Positions 53,837 through 60,352 of a DNA stretch of 64,000 nucleotides are shown in pieces. The position numbers and the translations under genes were made by a program. Positions within the stretch are counted from its first letter, which is position 1. Every line of letters begins with the position of its first letter. A model generated the notes under the pieces. The model was not told the origin of the DNA. It saw only the letters and a program-made list of their open reading frames with translations, and did no database searches. This DNA is from JAUVKT01 sp964634565 (GTDB lineage: Bacteria > Bacteroidota > Bacteroidia > Bacteroidales > VadinHA17): the NCBI GenBank assembly GCA_964634565.1, contig CAZWLP010000002.1, forward strand, positions 27,578 to 91,577. The letters are read 5' to 3'.

Positions 53837-55084
53837 ATGAGCGAGTTAATTAATAATTCCAGATACCGTAAGGATCGTTTAAAAGAATTGATTCTGAAGC
53901 TTCACGATGGAGAAGACCCGGACCAGGTCAGGAAGGAATTGACCGACACCTTGAAGACTGTACCCTACTCTGAGGTAGTAGAAGTAGAGCAGGAATTGAT
54001 AAGCGAAGGCCTGCCTGAATCAGAGGTTCTGAGATTATGTGATATACATGGAGAAGTTCTCGAGGGACATGTTGATCAGACAGGGTCGAAGGAAGAGCCA
54101 GAGGGGCATCCGATGGACGTGTTTAAGAAAGAAAACCTGGAGCTGAAAAAGGTTACCGCAAAAACCAGGGATCTTCTGGATTCGGTTTTAAAGGTTCCTG
54201 AAGAGACATTCGATAAGATCAGAAATGTTCTCCTGTCCTGCTTCAACGACCTTATGGATGTTGATAAGCATTACCAGCGTAAGGAATACCTGATGTTCCC
54301 CTACCTGGAGAAGAAAGAGATTACAGGACCACCGAAAGTGATGTGGGGAAAACATGACGAGATCAGGGACCAGTTAAAAGGCTGCATTGCTCTTCTGAAA
54401 GAGCCCGAATTAAGCAGGAACGACCTTGTGGAATCATTGGATCTGCTCTTTTACCCCATTATAAAGGCACTGGATGACATGGTACAAAAGGAAGAGGAAA
54501 TCCTGTTCCCGATGGCAATGGACATGATCACGGAGGAAGATTGGTGGAATATTCACCAGCAAACACTTGAATTCGGATTTACACTGTATGACCCACAGGT
54601 AGAATGGAAGCCTGTAGGGTTTGAGCTTTTATCTGAAACAGCAACTACAACAAGTGGAGACGGCTCCATTCAGTTGCCATCGGGCAGTTTTACTTCCAGG
54701 GAAATTATGGCCATTCTTAATACCCTGCCCGTGGATATGACCTTTGTTGATAAGGATGACAAGGTTAAATATTTCAGCCAGGGATCACACAGAATATTTC
54801 CCAGGAGCCGGTCCATCATCAACAGGGATGTCAGGTTATGCCATCCTCCTGGAAGTGTTGATATAGTGGAAAAAATTCTTGAAGATTTTAAATCAGGGAA
54901 GGCTTCGCACGCTCCTTTCTGGATTCAGATGAAGGGTAAATTTATTCTAATTGAGTATTATGCACTCAGGGATGAAAAGGGAGAATATCTCGGAACACTC
55001 GAAGTCTCACAGGATATCACAGAAGCAAGATCTCTTGAAGGAGAACAACGTATTTTATCTTACGGAAAAGAAAAGGAGGAATAA
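53837..55084 (+). CDS. DUF438-hemerythrin-PAS protein (ligand-complete copy)
   Basis: A 415-residue soluble protein. Domain order: DUF438 (about 8-75, with LCDIHGEVLEGH; Cys68 and His71), a hemerythrin-like four-helix bundle (about 88-240) with candidate diiron ligands His91, His145 and Glu150 (DKHYQRKEYLMFP), His173 (MWGKHDEIRD) and Glu220/221 (KEEEILFP), and a C-terminal PAS domain (about 280-405, LPVDMTFVDKDDKVKYFS, with LCHPPGSVDIVEKI). Such proteins are linked to NO and iron-sulfur stress in anaerobes. Start ATG 53837 follows the cupin gene by 12 bases. Confidence 0.87.
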   Translation: MSELINNSRYRKDRLKELILKLHDGEDPDQVRKELTDTLKTVPYSEVVEVEQELISEGLPESEVLRLCDIHGEVLEGHVDQTGSKEEPEGHPMDVFKKENLELKKVTAKTRDLLDSVLKVPEETFDKIRNVLLSCFNDLMDVDKHYQRKEYLMFPYLEKKEITGPPKVMWGKHDEIRDQLKGCIALLKEPELSRNDLVESLDLLFYPIIKALDDMVQKEEEILFPMAMDMITEEDWWNIHQQTLEFGFTLYDPQVEWKPVGFELLSETATTTSGDGSIQLPSGSFTSREIMAILNTLPVDMTFVDKDDKVKYFSQGSHRIFPRSRSIINRDVRLCHPPGSVDIVEKILEDFKSGKASHAPFWIQMKGKFILIEYYALRDEKGEYLGTLEVSQDITEARSLEGEQRILSYGKEKEE

Positions 55085-55085
55085 T

Positions 55086-55607
55086 ATGGAAGCATTTCTT
55101 ATTACACCCAGAACGAAAATCCATGATTTACTGGAGGCCTGTCCTGAACTTGAGGAGACACTGATAAAGGCTGCCCCTCAGTTTAAAAAGCTGAAGAATC
55201 CTCTGTTGAGAAAGACCATCGCTCGAGTTACTTCTCTCAGCCAGGCAGCCTTAATAGGTAACCTTAAAGTCGAAGAGCTTATCAATACACTTAGGGAGGC
55301 AGCCGGACAGCAACTACAGGAAAGCTATGCCGAAGAAGAAAGATCATATAATTCTGAAGTTCCGGACTGGTTTTCTCCTGATGCTGTTAAAGGCAATATT
55401 GATATCAGCTCTATGCTTAATGCAGGCGAACAACCTGTCCACGAAGTATTATCTGCCATAAAGAAAATGAATGAGGGACAGATACTGGAAATAAATTCAC
55501 CTTTTATCCCTGCACCACTTATTGATAAGGCTATAGGCCTGGGCTATTCTTACTGGATCAGTGAGGTGGCTGATGATGAATTCATTGTTTATCTCAAAAA
55601 ACAGTAA
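55086..55607 (+). CDS. DUF1858-DUF2249 protein
   Basis: A 173-residue protein from ATG 55086, with a clear Shine-Dalgarno AGGAGG a few bases upstream (around 55075-55080), rare in this window and a guide to the start. The N terminus (FLITPRTKIHDLLEACPELEETLIKAAPQFKKLKNPLLRKTIARVTSLSQAALIGNLKVEELINTLREAAG) fits DUF1858, also found at the N terminus of the ScdA/RIC iron-sulfur-repair proteins. The C-terminal half (about 100-173, with MNEGQILEINSPFIPAPLIDKAIGLGYSYWI) matches DUF2249. Placed between two hemerythrin genes; likely part of the NO-stress set. Confidence 0.83.
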   Translation: MEAFLITPRTKIHDLLEACPELEETLIKAAPQFKKLKNPLLRKTIARVTSLSQAALIGNLKVEELINTLREAAGQQLQESYAEEERSYNSEVPDWFSPDAVKGNIDISSMLNAGEQPVHEVLSAIKKMNEGQILEINSPFIPAPLIDKAIGLGYSYWISEVADDEFIVYLKKQ

Positions 55608-55613
55608 CTCAGC

Positions 55614-56804
55614 ATGTCAGAATTTACAGATAAACAGAGTCAGAGGATATCAAGGCTTATTGAGCTTTCAGATCTTATTCTGAAAACCGGAAATGCCAGG
55701 GGATTTATTCTGGAAAATAAGGATTTTATTGCTTCAGTTTTACCTTCTGATTTTATTTTTCTCTTTGACGAACTGATGAGGCAGGGTCATAAGATGGAAG
55801 ATATGAAAAGCCTGTCCAATAAGATCCTGAATATATTTCACAACACACTTTCTGATTTCAAGCATCTGAAACCAGCTCCCGGCTCTTTCCTTAATATAAT
55901 GGAACAGAATAATCGCGAAATGGAAAAGGTTCTTAAAAGCATTCGTCCGGTCTACAAATCCTTTATTAAAAATCCCGCCAGCACTTCCATTAGAAAAAAA
56001 CTCCTTCAGCATTTCGAAAGACTGCAAAAATATACAGACTATTATGTAATTAAAGAAAATGTCTTATTCCCCGTCATAGAGAAAAGTTTACCTGAGCACA
56101 GGTGCCTTCATATAATGTGGTCATTTCATGATGATATAAGAAGGAGCATAAAATCCATTCTGGAACAATTGGACGACCAGATAAACGATCAAAAAGTATT
56201 TAACAGATGTGTAGGTGATGTCTTTTTTAATATGCTGGCCATTAAGTTCCGTGAAGAGAAAATACTTTTTCCGTATATCATGTCCACGGTTGATAAAGAT
56301 GAACTTGAAATGATGAATCAAGAGGCTCTGGAACCTGGATTTCCATATATTCAGCCAGAACATAAACAAATGTCTGTGCTTAAGACAGGCTTAGATAAGA
56401 CTCTTTTGGATCTTGGCACAGGCGCACTTGAACCCGAACAAATCAAACTGATATTCAATCATCTTCCGGTTGATATTACCTATGTGGATGAGCATGATAC
56501 AGTGCAATTTTTTTCTGAACCAAAGGAAAGGATCTTCCCGAGAACAAAGGCCATTGTGGGCCGTAATGTTCATAACTGCCATCCCCCTGAAAGCATTCAT
56601 GTTGTAGAAAAAATTATTCAATCATTCAGAAAGGGAGAGAAGGACAATGCCTCTTTCTGGATTAATATAAAGGGAAAGTACATCCTGATACAATATTTTG
56701 CTGTCAGAAATAAGAATAATGAGTATAAGGGAGTAATTGAAGTAAGCCAGGATGTTTCTGAAATTAAGATGATTAAAGGCGAGAAGAGATTGCTTGACTG
56801 GTAA
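55614..56804 (+). CDS. Second DUF438-like/hemerythrin/PAS protein, ligand-poor
   Basis: A 396-residue paralog of the 53837-55084 protein with the same layout. Differences at expected ligands, by alignment: the DUF438 Cys/His segment LCDIH is LSNKI here; the first hemerythrin His91 is replaced by Ser91 (PGSFLNIM); His145 in DKHY becomes Tyr (TDYYVIKENVLFP); yet Glu148, His172 (SFHDDIRR) and Glu214/215 (FREEKILFP) remain, as does the PAS CHPP motif (NCHPPESIHVVEKI). So a normal diiron site is unlikely. Possible regulatory partner of the first protein. 6 bases after the DUF2249 gene. Confidence 0.82.
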   Translation: MSEFTDKQSQRISRLIELSDLILKTGNARGFILENKDFIASVLPSDFIFLFDELMRQGHKMEDMKSLSNKILNIFHNTLSDFKHLKPAPGSFLNIMEQNNREMEKVLKSIRPVYKSFIKNPASTSIRKKLLQHFERLQKYTDYYVIKENVLFPVIEKSLPEHRCLHIMWSFHDDIRRSIKSILEQLDDQINDQKVFNRCVGDVFFNMLAIKFREEKILFPYIMSTVDKDELEMMNQEALEPGFPYIQPEHKQMSVLKTGLDKTLLDLGTGALEPEQIKLIFNHLPVDITYVDEHDTVQFFSEPKERIFPRTKAIVGRNVHNCHPPESIHVVEKIIQSFRKGEKDNASFWINIKGKYILIQYFAVRNKNNEYKGVIEVSQDVSEIKMIKGEKRLLDW

Positions 56805-56828
56805 AGAATTAAAACAGGACCATTTCAT

Positions 56829-56836
56829 TACCTTTG
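56829..56836 (+). promoter_or_regulatory. TACCTTTG -7-like element before the second NO-island Rrf2 gene
   Basis: Fits TAnnTTTG and lies 23 bases before ATG 56860. No good -33 element is seen at the ideal distance. It overlaps a weak dyad (TACC-N8-GGTA, 56829-56844). Confidence 0.4.
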
Positions 56837-56859
56837 TAACGGTATAATTTAAAAAAGTA

Positions 56860-57261
56860 ATGAATTTCAGCAAAACAACATCCTATGCAATTACTGTCCT
56901 GAATTTTCTTGGGAAACATCCCGGCAAACGCTATTCTGCCAGGGCCCTGAATGAGCTCCTTGATATACCATGGCAATACCTGCGCCAGCTGCTTACAACA
57001 CTTTCAAAGGAAGGTTTTATCGACAGTGTCCAGGGACGAAATGGAGGTTTTTCAATAGCCCGGGACCCTTCTGAAATATCAATAGCAAGCATCGTTGAAG
57101 CCACAGAGGGGATGAGTGTTTTTAATACCTGCATAATGGGATTCAGGGAATGCCCCTTTGAGGTGAAATGTGCCATGCATGAAACCTGGGAAGAAACCAG
57201 GGCAAATATAATTAAAGTACTAAAAACCACCACTCTGGATAAGTTCAGGGATCTGGATTAG
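56860..57261 (+). CDS. Rrf2 family regulator, NsrR-like (copy 2)
   Basis: A 133-residue protein: winged helix (FSKTTSYAITVLNFLGKHPGKRYSARALNELLDIPWQYLRQLLTTLSKEGFIDSVQGRNGGFSIARDP) and the iron-sulfur cysteine triad NTCIMGFRECPFEVKCAMH (C-x6-C-x5-C-x-MH). Position directly before the heme-copper operon (116 bases) and after the hemerythrin genes makes NO sensing the leading hypothesis. A dyad at 57282-57305, in front of the operon promoter, is a candidate target. Confidence 0.88.
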   Translation: MNFSKTTSYAITVLNFLGKHPGKRYSARALNELLDIPWQYLRQLLTTLSKEGFIDSVQGRNGGFSIARDPSEISIASIVEATEGMSVFNTCIMGFRECPFEVKCAMHETWEETRANIIKVLKTTTLDKFRDLD

Positions 57262-57281
57262 GAGAATTATTTTTTGAAAAT

Positions 57282-57305
57282 ATATGCGATGACGGTGTCG
57301 CATAT
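57282..57305. promoter_or_regulatory. Perfect 8-base dyad before the heme-copper operon
   Basis: ATATGCGA (57282-57289), 8-base spacer, TCGCATAT (57298-57305), ending 15 bases upstream of the TACATTTG -7-like element at 57321-57328. It overlaps the -33 region, the place where a repressor such as NsrR would act. Confidence 0.6.
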
Positions 57306-57320
57306 TAAGAAATTATATGC

Positions 57321-57328
57321 TACATTTG
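57321..57328 (+). promoter_or_regulatory. TACATTTG -7-like element of the heme-copper operon
   Basis: Matches TAnnTTTG, 49 bases before ATG 57377. No good -33 TTTG is present; the -33 region instead holds the dyad at 57282-57305, consistent with regulated or activated transcription. Confidence 0.5.
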
Positions 57329-57376
57329 TATCGCAGTTAAATCTAATTTCAATAATAAGCTAAAAAGGAGGTAATT

Positions 57377-57949
57377 ATGGTTGATACAGAACTTGTAATA
57401 AAGGGTCAGACCATTGCATACACACTGTATTGTGCTGTCATCATACTTGTGATGCTCTGGATTGCTACAAGGTTAACGAAAAAAGGTAAGGGCGAAAGCA
57501 AGGTAAAGCCTGCTCTCTTTTATACTTTCGTCACTTTTCTGGCTGTTTTGGGTGTGTCTTTGCATATCATCACCTATAACACAATTCCCTGGTCTGAAAT
57601 GGATCTGAACCGGCACGAAATAACAGCCGACAAAACATTTAACATTACCGTGGCCAATCATAAATTTATTCTGCCCGAGGAGGAAATGATAATCAATACC
57701 GGTGATATTGTTGTGTTTGATGTTACTTCCCACGATCTTACCTATGGCTTTGGATTATTCAGGCAGGATAATTCCATGTTATTCCAGATGCAGGTGGTTC
57801 CCGGCCACAAAAATGATATTATGTGGCGTTTTGTAAATCCCGGAGTGTATACTATCAGGTCTACAGAATATTCTGGGCCGAAAGGGGTGGCCATGATTGA
57901 AGAAGATGTGGTAAAAGTAGTTGGAGAACCTCTGGAAAAAGAAAAATAA
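57377..57949 (+). CDS. Heme-copper oxidase subunit II homolog lacking CuA
   Basis: A 190-residue subunit: two helices (about 12-31 and 46-66) and a cupredoxin domain (about 85-185). The CuA-site positions read: His119 (TSHDL) kept; the region that should be C-x-E-x-C-G-x-x-H-x-x-M is Ser162-Thr-Glu164-Tyr-Ser166-Gly-Pro-Lys-Gly170-Val-Ala-Met173, so both Cys and the His are lost while Glu and Met remain. This rules out a normal CuA center. An AGGAGG Shine-Dalgarno (57366-57371) supports the start. Paired with subunit I 26 bases downstream. Confidence 0.85.
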   Translation: MVDTELVIKGQTIAYTLYCAVIILVMLWIATRLTKKGKGESKVKPALFYTFVTFLAVLGVSLHIITYNTIPWSEMDLNRHEITADKTFNITVANHKFILPEEEMIINTGDIVVFDVTSHDLTYGFGLFRQDNSMLFQMQVVPGHKNDIMWRFVNPGVYTIRSTEYSGPKGVAMIEEDVVKVVGEPLEKEK

Positions 57950-57975
57950 TCCCGTAATCCTAAAAAAATAATCAT

Positions 57976-59601
57976 ATGAATTTCAAGGAAACACTTATAA
58001 ACGGGGAACAGGGCTTATTTAAAGCAGAATCCCTTACTGCAATGCAGAAGCTTACCCTTCGCTTTGTCGTGGTTGGACTGGTATATTATCTTTTCGTGCT
58101 TGTTGAGGGTATGATAATGAGAGTTTATGAAGTTGAACAGGTGAGTATGTTCACTGATAAGCAATTCTTTGCCATTTTAACAGCCCATCCCCTGGTTGGG
58201 ATATTCGGATCGACCTATGCTATAGTAATGGGTGCATTTTTGTTTCTGGTGCCATATCTGATGAAAAAACCCCTGTACAGCATGAAACTGGCGCACTGGA
58301 ACTGGATTCTTCTTACTGCCGGTACCTTTATTTTCTGGTTTGCCGGATTCGTATCACATTATTCTCCCCTCTATACCCTCTACTGGCCCCTGCCGGCAGA
58401 TTTTACACAATTTGATCCTCTTGGCGGAACATTTTTTGTGCTTGGGATTGCAATTCTGATGGTTGGAGCCTTATTCTTTATCATAAATATTTTTAAAACA
58501 ATAAGCTATACCCCCGAGGGTTGGGAAAAACAACCTGCAGGAAAGCTACTGGGATCTGCTCTGGGTACATCAGGCCTGGCTAATCTTTTCAGGAAAAAGA
58601 AAGAAAGAAAAGATCATCTTGTTTCATTGCCGGTTGCGGCTATTGCACGCGGAACGGTCGACATGGCCCTGAATACCGGTATTATACTGTTTACCGGGGT
58701 TCTTATTCTGATATATATGATAGGCCATCTTATCGGCCACAGTCTTGATAACACTGCAGTTGATGCCCTTTTATACAAAAACTGGTTCTGGTGGGGACTT
58801 GACCTTATTGCGGACGGACTGGTATTGATATTTGTAGCCGGAACCTGGTACCTGCTGGCAACAATGATTACCGGCAAGAAACTCTTTATGCAGAATATTG
58901 CAAGGGCAGCACTGCTGGTTGAACTTATTGTCTCCTGGACGGTCTGGTCACATCATTTGCTCTCCGACCAGGCTCAGCCCGGATTCCTTAAAGTACTGTC
59001 GGGCGAAATGGTAACAGCCTTTGAACTGATCACTCAGGGACTGGCATTCTTTATTACGCTGGCAACACTCTGGGCCGCACGTCCCCTAAAGATGACTAAC
59101 GAACTAAAATTCCTACTGGGAGGATTGCTTGGCTTTGCTCTTGCTGTTCCGGCAGGTATTATGCAGGCAGATGTTGGTCTGAACAGGATACTTCATAACA
59201 CCCAGTGGGTAGTTGGCCCTCATGTTCATGTGGCCATCCTTGTAGGACTTACAATGACCCTCTATGCTGCCATTTATATCTTGCTGCCCATTCTTACCAA
59301 TGGGGCTAAATTATATAGCCAGAAACTGGCTAATATACATTTCTGGCTGCACCTTGCCGGCGGAATCGGAATGGGTGCATTTATGGGAATGGCCGGGTTG
59401 AAGGGAATGCTCAGACGCACCCTGTATTTTGACGGCGAATACGATCTCTATATGATTCTTGCCATGATATGCGGCGCACTTCTGTTGATAGCCTTCCTTG
59501 TATTTTTTATAAATATCGTTATGACCATTGGACTAAAAGGTCTTCTGGGTATATTTAAGGCAACTAAAAACAAGGACCTGAAACTTGTGCCCGACGCTTG
59601 A
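57976..59601 (+). CDS. Heme-copper oxidase superfamily subunit I, putative NO reductase
   Basis: A 541-residue protein with about 12-14 helices. Expected ligands: His71 (TAHPLVG, low-spin heme), His326-His327 (WSHHLL, helix VII CuB pair) and His416-x-His418 (PHVHVA, the two heme His of helix X). The helix-VI CuB His that should follow a W-x-x-G is replaced: W273-G274-Leu275-Asp276. No Tyr-His crosslink motif is seen. Loss of CuA in the partner and the NsrR-like context favour NO reductase (a non-canonical NOR) over an oxygen reductase. Electron donor and family name are uncertain. Confidence 0.82.
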   Translation: MNFKETLINGEQGLFKAESLTAMQKLTLRFVVVGLVYYLFVLVEGMIMRVYEVEQVSMFTDKQFFAILTAHPLVGIFGSTYAIVMGAFLFLVPYLMKKPLYSMKLAHWNWILLTAGTFIFWFAGFVSHYSPLYTLYWPLPADFTQFDPLGGTFFVLGIAILMVGALFFIINIFKTISYTPEGWEKQPAGKLLGSALGTSGLANLFRKKKERKDHLVSLPVAAIARGTVDMALNTGIILFTGVLILIYMIGHLIGHSLDNTAVDALLYKNWFWWGLDLIADGLVLIFVAGTWYLLATMITGKKLFMQNIARAALLVELIVSWTVWSHHLLSDQAQPGFLKVLSGEMVTAFELITQGLAFFITLATLWAARPLKMTNELKFLLGGLLGFALAVPAGIMQADVGLNRILHNTQWVVGPHVHVAILVGLTMTLYAAIYILLPILTNGAKLYSQKLANIHFWLHLAGGIGMGAFMGMAGLKGMLRRTLYFDGEYDLYMILAMICGALLLIAFLVFFINIVMTIGLKGLLGIFKATKNKDLKLVPDA

Positions 59602-59625
59602 AAAATAATTAGATAATGCTTTTTG

Positions 59626-59656
59626 AGAGGCGGCAAAACTTGTCGCCTCTTTTTGT
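59626..59656 (+). terminator. Intrinsic terminator of the heme-copper operon
   Basis: AGAGGCGGC (59626-59634) pairs (one G-T wobble) with GTCGCCTCT (59642-59650) around a 7-base loop, followed by TTTTTG-rich sequence. It starts 24 bases after the subunit I stop. Confidence 0.85.
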
Positions 59657-59659
59657 TTT

Positions 59660-59810
59660 TACAGGCTCGAAAAGCGCCGCATGACCCCCCAGGCTGGTAA
59701 TGCTGTTCAAGCAATTTTACCTTTAAGCCACTCTTTGCCAGGAGGGCGGCCGCTGTCAATCCGCTTATTCCTGCACCAATAACAATTACATCTGATCTGG
59801 GATCACTCAT
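59660..59810 (-). pseudogene. Truncated 5' end of an FAD oxidoreductase (right copy)
   Basis: From ATG 59810 the minus strand encodes about 48 recognisable residues: VIVIGAGISGLTAAALLAKS, then GLKVKLLEQHYQPGGSCGAF, similar to the start of the intact CrtI-type protein at 22468. Homology stops near 59665 and the frame then runs through the terminator of the heme-copper operon into antisense. So it is a decayed or cut fragment. The first 80 bases (59732-59811) match the left copy at 51136-51215. Confidence 0.75.
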
Positions 59811-59910
59811 TTTAAAAACTGAATAGCCTTCCTAAATCTATAAAGAATTATTTACTTTTTCCTTATGATATAATCCCGGGTTTCTTTCCAGGGAGGACCC
59901 AGTCTGTAGT

Positions 59911-60091
59911 AGTGGGCTCGAATGCGACCCCTGATTATGAGTGTTATTTTTTCGATATCTTATTTACTTTTCAAAAAATCAATCATTTGGTTTACAATCG
60001 ACATTAACAGAAGTTTATGCTTTTAAACCGGTATAATTAACTGTTCATCTAATGTAAGATATTTCCCTGCTTTACATGGATTTGTAGAGAT
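59911..60091. repeat. Repeat copy A (two conserved blocks)
   Basis: Block 1 (about 59917-59951, GCGACCCC then GATTATGAG and GTTATTTTT) and block 2 (about 60053-60091, TGTAAGATATT then TTTACATGGATTTG) recur at 61974-62049 (copy B) in the same order, with about 100 bases missing between the blocks in copy B. The copy is diverged and has no coding content I can support. Origin unknown. Confidence 0.55.
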
Positions 60092-60243
60092 ACAGGCTCA
60101 GTAACTGACGGTGTTCTTATAACTATCCGTTTGATAGATTTAATGATATTCAGTGTTTTTCTTAAAACTATTTTGGGGCCAATAGTAGCTGCAAGATGCT
60201 TAGGTTCTGCATCGACATGTTGAATAATATCTTCAATTTTCAA
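60049..60243 (-). CDS. Possible small protein or gene remnant (64 aa)
   Basis: A 64-codon frame from ATG 60243 begins MKIEDIIQHVDAEPKHLAAT and ends LQIHVKQGNILH. It overlaps repeat copy A block 2, which argues that it is part of the repeat rather than an independent gene. I recognise no domain. The rest of 59812-60352 (541 bases) shows no other gene; the only other feature is the repeat. Confidence 0.3.
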   Translation of the reverse strand: MKIEDIIQHVDAEPKHLAATIGPKIVLRKTLNIIKSIKRIVIRTPSVTEPVSLQIHVKQGNILH

Positions 60244-60352
60244 TCATGATTTTTGCTATAAAGAGTCTTTTTGCTAGTTTCGGGCTTATTTTGCCTGACC
60301 AGGGAAAGGCATGAAAGAATATGATAGCGTATAAATTTTAAAATTAGCAGAA

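Noticed and set aside
51136..59811. The FAD-gene fragments as a fresh target-site duplication
   Set aside because: About 10 differences in 80 bases, mostly silent in the reading frame, point to separate paralogs with a period of selection, not to a recent duplication made by insertion.
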